Assembly (NCBI RefSeq): GCF_933775445.1
Contig: NC_065873.1
Location: 6,386,001-6,450,000, forward strand
Direction of reading: 5' to 3'
Origin: Argentina anserina
Taxonomy: Eukaryota > Streptophyta > Magnoliopsida > Rosales > Rosaceae
DNA: 64,000 nt
The first letter of the stretch is position 1. Every line of letters starts with the position of its first letter. Under the pieces are notes generated by a model. It did no database searches, was not told the DNA's origin, and worked only from the letters and a program-made list of their open reading frames with translations. This document shows positions 11,495-22,890 of the stretch, in pieces. A program made the translations under genes and the position numbers.

Positions 11495-14400
11495 CTCCCC
11501 CATGTGCCGAGTTTAAAGATATAATGGTGCATGAGATGTTGCCTCATTAAAAACCTTGCCAAGTAACAAAACCCAATGGGAGAAAATAAAACCTTGGTCG
11601 AAGGAGAAAAGAGCACAACGCACCTATTACTTTTTAAGATTAACATATATGTGCTAGACTCCCCTTGATGTCTGCACCTCCCCCTGATCTTTACATTAAT
11701 CATGAGAGTTTTGATAACTTTTGCATATTTAATTATGTGTTTTATTTGGTACGTATTTCTTTACGCCAAAAATGCAACGACGTGAATAGTATTCATTCTT
11801 ATCATGTCGTTTTCTCTTTTCTTTATAGAGACTATAAACCTAAACCTTTAGGTATTGTTGTTGCGTGAGCGCTAATCTATACAACGAATGAGAGGTCGAG
11901 TCAAGTATATTGTGTGAAGTGCAATAATGTGTCTTTGCACTTGTATAGGGAATCTCATTTCCCAACACTTTTTCGTCATCTTTCAATTAGACGAAAACGG
12001 ATATATCTTTCAAGACTTCGACTGATCATGGGAGCTATGGAAGCCTCACTTTTAACCTTTAGAGTGCTTAAAAGCCGATTGATGGTTAATCATCAATATT
12101 ACAGTCCTCAAGATCCATTTTAAGACTGTGTCTTCCCAATGATCTTTTTCATTCTCGACTTAGGATTTGTAATGGCGACATCTTTTTAGTTCATCAAAAG
12201 ACTCTGCAAATTCATATTGAATACGCAATGACATAACACATCTTATCCCTATTCATAATCAAGTATTTTACTTCGTGAACGTTTCAATTCCTTTTGTAAC
12301 GCTACGTGATCTAGAACCATTTCTTAGGTGGATAAAGTCTGTTCTATGACTTTCATGTATATCTATTAATTTTGATCCCCATAGAGATACCTTATTTCAC
12401 CATTCATAAGCTGCATTTGTCAGTTTTTCAGAAACTACCAAACTGATAAGGTAGTGGAGTGCAATGACTTCCATTACGAGAATATCTCTTTATGGTCCAT
12501 TACAAAAGAATATTTCCTCGTAGTCGATTCCAGTGCGTTTGTGAGAGACCTTGCGCCATAAGGTGAGTCTATACTCTTAATTCTCATACGCATCCTAACA
12601 AAGATATATGATAGGGTTTACACTTGCGGTATCGGCTTCACCTACCCAAATACATATCCCTTTATTAGTGAACTTTAGGTGGTCTCCCCCTCTTCCTTGG
12701 AGAGCCACGGCCTATGACACCATTTATGCCACTTCATGGTGTCAGCATGCCACCATCTATGGTGGCAACGCAATGCCCAATTCCTTTTGGGTGGCGACAT
12801 GTCCTCTTCTTAGGACATTGAACCTTGAAACCTAATTGCAGCTAATATCTATGATCTCATCACTTTGTGCAATAGTGGGGATCAAGATAAGACACAGTGG
12901 GGACAAACCACGATAATTCATGACGTTTCTCTTGAACATTCTTTGTTCTTATCTCCCCCTAACGACGGGAAGACTGTCTCATCAAAGTGATATTCCACAT
13001 ATCTAGCGGAAAAAGAGATCGCTTGTCAAAGTTGTAATATAGCGGACTATTTGGATGCTCGTCTCCAGTGAGAATATTTATTCACATTAGTTGGTTTCAC
13101 CATTATGCGATGTGGCGTCGCAATTTGGCACGTAGGTTAATCTAGTTGAGCTCAAGGATTCTAGATCCGTGTCAATCCTAGCGAGCTCAAGTATTTCGAT
13201 CCTTCGATGTTATCGATTGTAATTCCTTTTACAATGATTAAGGTGATAGCCAAAAACTAGTGAGTAGTAAGTTTGTTTATGAAAAAATTACATTACCCTA
13301 AACGGAAAGATTGGTGCGTATAACCATTTACCAATATCAAGACTAGTACTTTAGTCATTTTCCGTGAGACCAAGTGGGTTTGTAACTAGCATAAGTAGCA
13401 TTAGTTTTAGTAGTGAATGGTGTGATGAAACTTGACCGGCGTGTCGACACATCAACCAACACCATAAATTATTTGAAGTGTCCGCAAGTTGGTTGAATTA
13501 ATCCACATAATTTTTTTTTTGATTCAATCCTTGAACATAGTGACAATACACGTCCTTTGCATAAGATGATCTCAATCCAAATTTCTTTAAGAGCTTGATA
13601 AGTTTTGAATGATTAGCTTTACATACCTAATCACAATGGATATAAGAAGCATAATATGGTGTTAGTGCATATACTTATGCATCAAAAATATCAGTGTTCC
13701 GTCTTAGGGGAACGACGAAATCTGGGGATGAAATTACATCTTCAATTCCTCCATAAAAATAAATTTAAGGATTTTGATAGTACTTTGTTTCCTTAGTTCT
13801 TACTTCTATTTTATCCAAAAAATATGAGTGTCCTGGTGTAACTCCTTTCATATACAGACACATATAGCACGACCTGGGTATCCCAGTAAATCGTGTCAAA
13901 GCCCAAATATGTTAAAATCCCGAAGGTCAATTTCTTTTGACGTTGTTGGATAAGTAATTTCCTATATATTTGATAAATGGACTTAGAACTTCTCTAATAC
14001 TCGGTTACATTCGCATTCATTAAAGATAGTGCAAAGGAAGTAAACTATAATATCACTTATTCATTTCACATGAAAAAGTCGTTGATATAAAAACATTTAA
14101 AACGTATGAGGGTTCGATTGTCTCTTGTTGACCCTTGTTACATAAAGTGCCAATGAAGTATATATGTATGACATGAAAATGGAATATAAACCCAGTTTCT
14201 TTAGAGTAATTAGATAGAATCGTAAAACGATATATTCATCTCATAATGCATATACATTTTGAATTCCAAATAATTATATATTTAGCGATCATTATTAATA
14301 TTATTATTTATATCCACGGATATAGTACGATTATTCTTCAGTACTACTATTATGGTGATCGCATGATGCATTTCTTTGCATTCAGTTATTCATTTCATAC

Positions 14401-15539
14401 TAATATTTTGTGAAGGTGATTTACTTTATGCGGTACTTCGCAAAGTCAAATATAAAAAAATCGAACAATAAAATCGAATTGCGTATATTTCGATTAATAT
14501 TCGAATATTCTCAATTCATTGAAAAAAATTCATAACCTTGGTTGTATGTCAACGATTGCATCAAGGTTTTGTCAAATCCAAAGGTACTTCAATACCGAAA
14601 TTTTAGGTATATATAATAGCAATTACAATTATATCTTGGAAAATTAATGACAGACTATAATCAAAGTCTGAAACATTTTGAATTGACATAGATTTGTGTC
14701 GCTCTTAAATTGAAGAGCTTTCTCCTCGTAGTTTGATATTGAATATTTTTTTTTTCAAATTGTCGTACTCTCATTATTCTATACTCTTTTTGTAAGAGGG
14801 CATTCCATTGCTCATATCATATCCCCTATTTATTTTTCAAACGGTACATTGTTATAATTGCCATGGATCGGTTTGTATGAATCTACATGTTCATAATATT
14901 TGTCATTTGTTTTAGGGTTATTTCTTCATTATTATCCATAGTTCGTTTTGAGAATTGTTCTCTTTTTTTTCTTTCTAAAATACATTTCGTTGTCGTGATA
15001 GACATTTCTTTGTCATTCAAGATTTTAAATATGCTTCCAAGTTACGTGCAGGGAAACATGTTTGCATAATTCTATCATGGTTGAGCCTTGGTTGGCTTGT
15101 AGGGAAGGTCGGTACTCAAATTCTTTAGAGTCCAATATATATTGTGTTGGTTTAACCAACTGTAAATTGTAATAACCCTAAATTCCAAAACAATATTTGG
15201 TATAATTTAAAATTCTATTAAGTCGTGAAGTTTGATTTAAACCGAATGTGATTGTTTGCGATGTTTTGAAACGAAAAAAAAAAACGGAAACGTTTTCGGA
15301 ACGTTTATTAAGAAAAACGTTACGTTTCCGAACGAAATTATCGACTTTTATTCCGTCGCTCGGTTGCGAAAACTTTCTTCACGAAAGTTGTAGAGCTCGT
15401 CGATACGAGTTCGTGGATATGTGACGCGTTCGAATCGGACGTTGTGTGTAAAAGTTATTATTGACGGAAGATAGTTTCCGATTTTAAGGGGGGGTATAAA
15501 GGACATTTTGTGAAGTAGGGTTTCTATTTTCAGAAACCC

Positions 15540-15830
15540 TCTTCTCTCTCCCCTCTCTCTTCCGCCGCCCCTCTCTTTCTTTTCTCTTTCTTTTCTCTCT
15601 TTTCTCTTTCTTTTCTCTTTCTTTTCTCTCTTTTCTCTTTCTTTTCTCTTTCTTTTCTCTCTTTTCTCTTTCTTTTCTCTTTCTTTTCTCTCTTTTCTCT
15701 CTTTTCTCTCTCTTTTCTCTCTTTTCTCTCTTTTCTCTCTCTTTTCTCTCATTCTCTCTTCACTCTCTCGGTTCTCTCTTTCTCCCTCTCCCTCTCTCGG
15801 CTTTCTCCCTCTCCCTCTCCCTCTCCTCAC
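15540..15830 (+). repeat. CT-rich low-complexity tract in the 5' LTR
   Basis: Repeated TCTCTTTTCTCTTTCTTTT-like units. The 3' LTR copy (about 23270-23510) is about 50 bp shorter, which accounts for most of the length difference between the LTRs. The minus strand reads as a Lys/Arg/Glu-rich frame, an artefact of this tract. Confidence 0.9.
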
Positions 15831-16483
15831 CGAGCAGCTGCACCTCACCACCGTCCCTGGGAATCGCGAGACCCCTACCACCACCTCGAGCACGCCGAGC
15901 CTCCTCCTGCCGCCAAGGAGCCACAACGAAGAGGAAGCTCCTTTCAAGCGTTCCCGACGGTTTTGGACTCCGATCTAGGTAAGGAGGCTTTTAATTCATG
16001 GTTGTGATGTTGTGTGATGTTTTTTTGATGAAATGGGAGGTTGTTGGTGGAGATCGGAGGGAGAGGTGGAAGGAGGGTTACCGCCGCCTAGAGGCGGCGC
16101 GTGGAGGAGCGTGGGAGGAGTAGGAGGCGGCCTAGGACCGGAGAGAGGAAGAGGGGAGAAAGGAGGAGGGTTTTGGAGTGGTGGTGACATCACACGCGCC
16201 GGTTTTGGGCTCGGCGCGTGGGCCCCACGCGCGGCCGGCCGGAGGTGGCGCGTGTGCCACACGCGCCGCCGTGTGAGGCGGTGTGAGCAATTTCGACAGA
16301 AGGGTATTTTGGTAATTTACTGTGTACGGTAAATGTAAATGTAATTTTTATTTACTACGGTAAATGTAATTAAATTTTACCTTCGGTAAATGTAAATATA
16401 AATTACTTTCAGTAAATGTAAAAAGTAATTTGTAAAAGGTAATAGTAAATTTTATTTACTGAGATTGTATTTACATTTAAATC

Positions 16484-16725
16484 GTACGTATACGTACATA
16501 AATACGTATTAATATTTATACGTACAGAAATACGTATTAATATTTATACGTACAGAAATACGTATTATTATTTATACGTACATAAATACGTATTTAATAT
16601 TTATACGTACAGAAATACGTATATAATAATTATACGTACAGAAATACGTATATATTATTTATACGTACAGAAATACGTATATATTACTTATACGTATATA
16701 GTATTTATACGTACATAAATACGTA
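16484..16725 (+). repeat. Tandem array of ACGT-centred palindromes in the 5' LTR
   Basis: About nine units of ~27-31 bp of the type TATACGTACAGAAATACGTA. Each carries two TACGTA-type palindromes that could pair to form a hairpin. The 3' LTR has the matching array at about 24153-24410, but with one sub-variant (TATAGTACTT spacer) amplified. Confidence 0.9.
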
Positions 16726-18082
16726 TTAATTGAGTATTGTACAGTAACCGTGAATAGTGTACAGTGAATAGTAACTTCGTAAAACCGAAAATTGCTGAAC
16801 AGTAATCGATTATTACTTTTCGGCATTTAAAGGTTTACGAAACGATTCTAAATTCTTTGCTTATCTTTTCAAGGTGATCGTTAAATCGAGGAAAGGAATT
16901 ATCATCGGGAATTGTGGAATTACGCTCGAGTCGTTAAGGTGAGTAAAATCTCACTTATTTACGAATCTACCCTTGCGGTGATTCCAAGATTTTTGCAAGA
17001 GTTTTTAATATTGAATTACGACACGTATACAATATAGTGGATTACGTATATATCGTATAAATGGTAATAAGTACATATATATATATAGTTTGCTATATTA
17101 TATACTGTTATGAATTCATTGGAATTGGTCATTTCGAATGACGAGAATTAAATGTTGAGCATGTGATGTGATTTTTTGTACAATATGAGGTGTGATTATT
17201 GTACGTGATTTTTAACATTGAGATTGTTAAAATGTTGATTTGTCTTCGGACGTGATTGGTACAATATGATGTGAGATTATTGTACGTGTTTGGCAAGTCG
17301 GAACCTAGCCTTTGGCCGGGCGAAAGTTACGATACAGTTAGAGCTCTAGTCTGTCTGCCTTAGTACTGCATGTGAGGTAACGGGTGGTTATCTGCTCATG
17401 GGTACTCAGTTATTTTGGATGTTGGGTAGCGGGTGGCTATCCAATATCAACGGTGTATTACGAGAGGGGTAACGGATGTGTACCAGCGTTCTTGCTACCC
17501 GTATTATAAATGCATTGGGTAACCAGAAGGGTTACTTAATTTCCTCATGAGCGTTTTGTTTCACATTTCTTTGGGTCAACCAGATGGGCTGACCATTGAC
17601 TCATGAGGGCATTTATATTTGTTGTTTTGTGATCTTTCGTATATTTTGATATGCGAATTATATTTTTGATTTTACTTATACGAGCTATAAGCTTACCGGG
17701 TTTGTGTTTACAATCCCGGTGCACCAATTCGATGGTGTAGGGGATAATTCCGTAGGTGCTGATTAGTGGAGGTTGAGTGACGACTACAGAGGATCGAAGT
17801 CGTTCGGATCCTACTTGTGGTGAGATTTTAGCATGGATTCGTGTGTGAGGATTTGTGTATTTTCATTTGTGAGATTTGTGAGTGATTTGTGAGGATTAAT
17901 ACATTTCCATTTTGTGTATGGATTATCATTTGGGTTGTAATAATTGGTTGTCTGAGTTGTATTGAGAACTCAGAATTGATCCGCTGTTACACTTTAATGA
18001 TTTCGATTTATTTGAGATTATTTGTGTTTAACGACTTTAGAATTTTGAGCTTTTATGCTCGAAATTTTGGGGTCGTTACAGT

Positions 18083-18095
18083 TGGTATCAGAGCC
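18083..18095 (+). other. Primer-binding site, initiator tRNA-Met type
   Basis: TGGTATCAGAGCC starts two bases after the end of the 5' LTR and matches the complement of the plant initiator tRNA-Met 3' end, the usual primer for plant Ty3/gypsy and Copia elements. Confidence 0.9.
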
Positions 18096-18347
18096 TAAGT
18101 GCGTATTTGGCGATTATCAATACCATCCGGGAGCGATGATCCGACTGCAGGCGGGCTCCCATCACATGCTCCTCGGTATAGATATGTCGTCGGGTACGCG
18201 AGAGTGTTTTAGGAGCCATACCTAATGGTTTGGTCCTCCGAGAAGTATTGTGATGATACTTCGATGATTCATCTTATCCTGAAATTTCATGTTAATACCT
18301 ATTAAATCTGTTTTAGTTGAATTCGAGATTTCACAACTATTGACTAA

Positions 18348-21300
18348 GTGTTTCGTTGTTTGAAGGTGATGAACGCTGATAAGGGCCGAGGACGGGCGAG
18401 AGGCCGAGGTCGAGGTAGGACCACAGGCCGAGTCCGCAACGTGGAGAACCTTTATGATGAGGCTGCTCCACAGGTAGAGCAGGTAGGCCGAGGTCGAGGT
18501 AGGGCCACAGGTCGAGTCCGCAACGTGGAGAACCTCTATGAGGAAGCTGCTCCGCAGGAGGAGCAGAATGAGCCAGCTCCTGCGGTTAGAGATGACGGTC
18601 GAGTGTTGAAGCTGATCAAGGATATTAGTGCACTGTCAGCCCCTACCTTTCATGGGGGACTAGATCATATGGTAGCTGACCATTGGATCGAGGGTATGGA
18701 GACTTATTTTGAGATGATAGAGTGCACAGAGATTGAGAAGAGAAAGATAGCTACATTCTTTCTCAAGGGTGATGCTCTAGATTGGTGGAAGAGCATGAGA
18801 CAGACTGTGGATGTGTCTACATTCACATGGGGAGGTTTCACCACCATATTCCGAGAGAAGTATTTTCCAGCCTCAGTACAGGAGGACTTAGAGTTGGAGT
18901 TTCTGGCATTGGTACAGGGAGACATGACCATTAGAGAGTATGATGCTCGATTCTCGCAACTGTATCGGTATGTCAGGCCTATGGGTACGATTGCTTTAGC
19001 TCAGAAGTATCTACGTGGGCTGAAACAAGAGTACAAGACCATGATATCAGTCCTTTGCCTGACTTCACGGGAGCAGATATTTGAGAGTGCTATGAGTTTG
19101 GAGCAAGCAGAGAAGACTCAAGCAGGTGATGTGGGGAACAGAGATGCAAAGGGGAAAGGCAAGGCAGTCTATACAGGCAGCGAGCACTCAGGGCCGAAGG
19201 ATAGGTCATGGAAGAGGCCAAGACCCCACTATCAGGCCCCGACAAGGGCGCCACCCCTAGCTATCAGAGCAGCACCAGTCAGACCATTGGCAGCAGTGAG
19301 GTGTTATAGCTGCAATGAGATGGGACATTACGCCTCAGCATGTCCGAAACCGAAGAGAGCAGGCTGCCACCGGTGCGGGCAAGTGGGACACATAGCTCGA
19401 GATTGTACCCGACCACTTCAGGGTAGGCAGGAATGGCCGCAGAGACAGCTACCAGCGGGCCAAGCTAGAGTGTTCGCAGTGGGCCAGCGAGACACAGGAG
19501 TGGAAGGTACATTATCATTGTTTGACTACCTTGCTAGAGTATTGTTTGATACGGGAGCATCGCATTCTTTCATTGCTAGTTCAGTGGTGGAGATGCTAGG
19601 ATTGATTCCTACACCTCTTGGGGACGCCTTATGTGTCACTTCACCCCTTGGAGTGTCACTTGAGTTAGAGACAATCTGCAAAGCTTGTCCTATTTTGATT
19701 GGAAGTAGAGAGTTCTCTGCTTCGTTGATTGTGATTCCGGACCACACTTATGATGTGATCTTGGGAATTGATTGGTTGAGACCACAGCATGCTGTGATTG
19801 ATTGTTTTGACATGGTAGTGTCCTTTCATAGACCTGGAGAACCAGTGTTTCGTTATCGTTGTCTCAAGTCGGATAACGCCATGAGATCAGGAGTTTTGGC
19901 ACACGTGGAGTCAGTGGATCAGAAAGTATCTATCGCAGACATTGTGGTAGTATCTGAGTTTGGTGAAGTGTTCCAAGAGATACCGGGGCTACCTCCTCGA
20001 AGAGTGGTAGATTTCTGCATTGATATAGTACCCGGTACAGCACCTGTGTCAAAGGCGCGATATAGAATGGGGCAGAATGAACTTAAGGAGCTGAAGGTGC
20101 AGATCGATGAGTTATTAGACCAAGGGTTCATTAGACCTAGCGTTTCACCTTGGGGAGCACCTGTTTTGTTCGTGAAGAAGAAAGATGGTTCTCTGCGGTT
20201 ATGTGTGGACTACAGAGAACTGAACAAGGTGACCATCAAGAATAGGTATCCCTTACCTAGGATTGATGACTTGTTCGATCAGCTCAAAGGTGCTACAGTG
20301 TTCTCTAAGATTGATTTGAGATCCGGTTATCATCAACTCAGAGTGAAGGAAGAAGATATATCGAAGACAGCCTTCAGGACCCGGTATGGACATTATGAGT
20401 TTGTTGTCATGCCATTTGGTCTAACGAATGCACCAGCTGTCTTCATGAGTTTGATGAACCGAGTATTTAGTCCGTACTTGGATGAGTTTGTGGTGGTGTT
20501 TGTGGATGACATTCTGATATACTCCAAGACACAAGAAGAACATGTGGTGCATCTGAGGACAGTGTTGCAGACCTTGAAGGAGGCGAGACTGTATGCCAAG
20601 CTAGAGAAGTGTGAGTTCTGGAAAGAAGAGGTCAAATTCCTTGGTCATGTTGTCTCGAAAGATGGAGTGCTAGTGGACCCGTCCAAGGTGGAGGCAGTAA
20701 AGAATTGGAGTCGTCCGAAGAACCCTACAGAGATACGTAGTTTCCTCGGTTTGGCAGGATACTACAGGAGGTTTATCGAGGGGTTTTCTAGTATTGCATC
20801 TTCATTGACCAAGTTGACCAAGAAGGATACTCCGTTCGTGTGGACGGATGCATGTGAGGAAGCATTCAGCAAATTAAAGACTAGACTGACCACAGCTCCA
20901 GTGTTGACGATTCCTTCTAGTGGTGGTGGTTATGTCATTTATAGTGATGCTTCGCTCCAAGGTTTGGATTGTGTGTTGATGCAGCATGGAGGAGTTGTTG
21001 CTTATGGCTCGAGACAGTTGAAGATTCATGAGAAGAATTATCCGACACACGACCTAGAGCTTGCGGCAGTTGTATTTGCCCTGAAGATTTGGAGACATTA
21101 CTTGTATGGTGAGAAATTTCAACTCTTTTCAGATCATAAGAGTTTGAAGTACTTGTATTCACAGAAGGAGCTGAATATGAGGCAGAGGAGATGGATGGAA
21201 CTCCTCAAGGACTATGATTTCACATTAGAGTACCACCCGGGGAAGGCAAATGTAGTGGCTGATGCCTTGAGCAGAAAACCGAGAGGCGTGGTAGCTTCAC

Positions 21301-22850
21301 TTATGGTCCAGGAATGGTTCATGCTAGAAGCTGCATCAGAGTTCGATTTGGTACCATCGGGAGGAGAACCAAGGGTCTTTCTTGGTAGTGTCACAGTGCA
21401 ACCCACATTGATCACGAGGATCATACAGGGTCAGGCGCAGGATAGACACTCACGAGCTAAGTTGGCGGATCTTGTAGTTGATACGCTTGATGAGTGTCCC
21501 TCTGAGTGGAGAGTTGGACCCGATGGAGGGTTGAGGTTCGGGGCAAGATTGTGTGTCCCAGATTGTGATAATCTTCGGGAGGAGGTTCTTCGTACGGCAC
21601 ATCGTTCACGCTATACCGTCCATCCAGGGAACACCAAGATGTACAAGGACCTATGCAGACAATTCTGGTGGAACGGTATGAAGAAAGATGTAGCAGAGTT
21701 CGTATCAAAGTGCCTTACATGTCAGCAAGTGAAAGCAGAACATCAACGACCAGCTGGCATGTTGAAACCACTGACTATTCCTCTTTGGAAGTGGGAGCAG
21801 ATATCTATGGATTTTGTGACCGGATTGCCTAGATCGAAGAAGGGTCACGATGCCATTTGGGTGATTGTCGATCGGTTGACGAAGTCGGCTCATTTTCTCC
21901 CAGTGTCGATGAAGTACTCAGTGGAGGTGCTTGGGAAACTATATGTGGATGAGGTAGTGAGACTTCATGGTGCTCCAGTTTCTATTGTTTCCGATAGAGA
22001 TGCACGTTTCACTTCGAAGTTCTGGGGTGGTTTGCAGAAGGCGATGGGCACTACCTTGGATATGAGTACAGCTTTTCACCCTCAGACGGATGGACAGACG
22101 GAGAGGGTGAATCAGGTGATGGAAGACATGTTGAGAGCATGTGTGTTGGATTTCAAGGGTAGCTGGGAAGACCATTTGAGATTGATTGAGTTTGCCTACA
22201 ACAACAGCTACCATTCTAGCATCAGCATGGCACCTTATGAGGCACTTTATGGTAGACCATGTCGTTCACCGATCTGTTGGGCCGAAGTTGGTGATGAGGC
22301 ACTGATGGGCCCAGAGGTAGTTCAGGAAACCACGGAGAAGATCTCAATCATTCGGGATAGAATCCGGACCGCTCAGAGTAGACAGAAGAGCTATGCGGAC
22401 TTGAAGAGAAGACATGTGGAATTTGAGATCGGTGATCATGTGTTCTTGAAAGTTTCACCTATGAGGGGTGTAGTGAGATTTGGCAAGAAGGGAAAGTTGG
22501 CTCCGAGGTACGTTGGACCTTTTGAGATATTTGAGAAGGTGGGCGAACTAGCTTATCGACTAGCCTTGCCTACTAGCATGTCGGGGGTTCACAACGTCTT
22601 CCACATTTCCATGTTGAGGAAGTATGTACCAGACGAGTCACATGTGATTGATCATAGCACCATTGAGGTGAAGGATAATGCTACATTTGTTGTCGAGCCG
22701 GTTCGTATTTTGGATAGGTCCACAAAGAGGCTTCGGAGGAAAGACGTGGAGCTAGTCAAGGTATTGTGGAGTCACCATGACGAGGGTGATGCATCTTGGG
22801 AGCTAGAGTCAGACATGATGACCAGATATCCACAATTGTTTGTTGAGTGA
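18348..22850 (+). CDS. gag-pol: Gag-Pol polyprotein of the Ty3/gypsy chromovirus
   Basis: This single frame of 1500 codons encodes the capsid and the enzymes for reverse transcription and integration. The N-terminus has a tandem duplication of a ~27-residue [14 protein letters not shown] segment (about 19-45 and 46-72). A retrotransposon gag domain follows (about 95-250), then two CCHC zinc knuckles (C319-C332 and C340-C353). The protease has LFDTGAS at 399-405. Reverse transcriptase covers about 595-770, with FVDD at 718-721. RNase H follows at about 860-975, with D866, E904 and D929. Integrase has the H1085/H1092/C1122/C1125 zinc site and the D1155, D1216, E1252 triad with the usual 35-residue spacing. 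The C-terminus (about 1450-1498) looks like a chromodomain, ending [13 protein letters not shown]. No key residue is missing. Translation may start at the internal ATG at 18369 (MNADKGRGR), which better fits gag N-termini. Confidence 0.95.
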   Translation: MFRCLKVMNADKGRGRARGRGRGRTTGRVRNVENLYDEAAPQVEQVGRGRGRATGRVRNVENLYEEAAPQEEQNEPAPAVRDDGRVLKLIKDISALSAPTFHGGLDHMVADHWIEGMETYFEMIECTEIEKRKIATFFLKGDALDWWKSMRQTVDVSTFTWGGFTTIFREKYFPASVQEDLELEFLALVQGDMTIREYDARFSQLYRYVRPMGTIALAQKYLRGLKQEYKTMISVLCLTSREQIFESAMSLEQAEKTQAGDVGNRDAKGKGKAVYTGSEHSGPKDRSWKRPRPHYQAPTRAPPLAIRAAPVRPLAAVRCYSCNEMGHYASACPKPKRAGCHRCGQVGHIARDCTRPLQGRQEWPQRQLPAGQARVFAVGQRDTGVEGTLSLFDYLARVLFDTGASHSFIASSVVEMLGLIPTPLGDALCVTSPLGVSLELETICKACPILIGSREFSASLIVIPDHTYDVILGIDWLRPQHAVIDCFDMVVSFHRPGEPVFRYRCLKSDNAMRSGVLAHVESVDQKVSIADIVVVSEFGEVFQEIPGLPPRRVVDFCIDIVPGTAPVSKARYRMGQNELKELKVQIDELLDQGFIRPSVSPWGAPVLFVKKKDGSLRLCVDYRELNKVTIKNRYPLPRIDDLFDQLKGATVFSKIDLRSGYHQLRVKEEDISKTAFRTRYGHYEFVVMPFGLTNAPAVFMSLMNRVFSPYLDEFVVVFVDDILIYSKTQEEHVVHLRTVLQTLKEARLYAKLEKCEFWKEEVKFLGHVVSKDGVLVDPSKVEAVKNWSRPKNPTEIRSFLGLAGYYRRFIEGFSSIASSLTKLTKKDTPFVWTDACEEAFSKLKTRLTTAPVLTIPSSGGGYVIYSDASLQGLDCVLMQHGGVVAYGSRQLKIHEKNYPTHDLELAAVVFALKIWRHYLYGEKFQLFSDHKSLKYLYSQKELNMRQRRWMELLKDYDFTLEYHPGKANVVADALSRKPRGVVASLMVQEWFMLEAASEFDLVPSGGEPRVFLGSVTVQPTLITRIIQGQAQDRHSRAKLADLVVDTLDECPSEWRVGPDGGLRFGARLCVPDCDNLREEVLRTAHRSRYTVHPGNTKMYKDLCRQFWWNGMKKDVAEFVSKCLTCQQVKAEHQRPAGMLKPLTIPLWKWEQISMDFVTGLPRSKKGHDAIWVIVDRLTKSAHFLPVSMKYSVEVLGKLYVDEVVRLHGAPVSIVSDRDARFTSKFWGGLQKAMGTTLDMSTAFHPQTDGQTERVNQVMEDMLRACVLDFKGSWEDHLRLIEFAYNNSYHSSISMAPYEALYGRPCRSPICWAEVGDEALMGPEVVQETTEKISIIRDRIRTAQSRQKSYADLKRRHVEFEIGDHVFLKVSPMRGVVRFGKKGKLAPRYVGPFEIFEKVGELAYRLALPTSMSGVHNVFHISMLRKYVPDESHVIDHSTIEVKDNATFVVEPVRILDRSTKRLRRKDVELVKVLWSHHDEGDASWELESDMMTRYPQLFVE

Positions 22851-22876
22851 GCTTGAATTTCGGGACGAAATTCATT

Positions 22877-22890
22877 TAAGGGGGGTAGAT
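22877..22890 (+). other. Polypurine tract
   Basis: AAGGGGGGTAGAT lies directly before the 3' LTR and would prime plus-strand DNA synthesis of the chromovirus. Confidence 0.85.

Larger units (their letters stand above)
15168..18080 (+). repeat. 5' LTR of the chromovirus
   Basis: 2913 bp, starting TG and ending CA. In order it holds a conserved LTR module (15378-15426), a long CT-rich tract (about 15540-15830), a GC-rich block with GCGTGGGCCCCACGC (to about 16280), a tandem array of ACGT palindromes (16484-16725), and donor-like sequences AGGTAAGG (about 15979) and AAGGTGAGT (about 16938). Open frames on both strands here reflect repeat composition and not genes. Confidence 0.95.

Noticed and set aside
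15348..15947. Long Lys/Arg/Glu-rich minus-strand frame in the 5' LTR (and its twin at 23069-23617)
   Set aside because: It is the complement of the CT-rich tract and is present in both LTRs of the chromovirus.
15996..16332. Open frames on both strands in the GC-rich LTR block (twins at 23666-24002)
   Set aside because: High GC content lowers stop frequency, the two strands overlap completely, and the frames are duplicated only because the LTR is.
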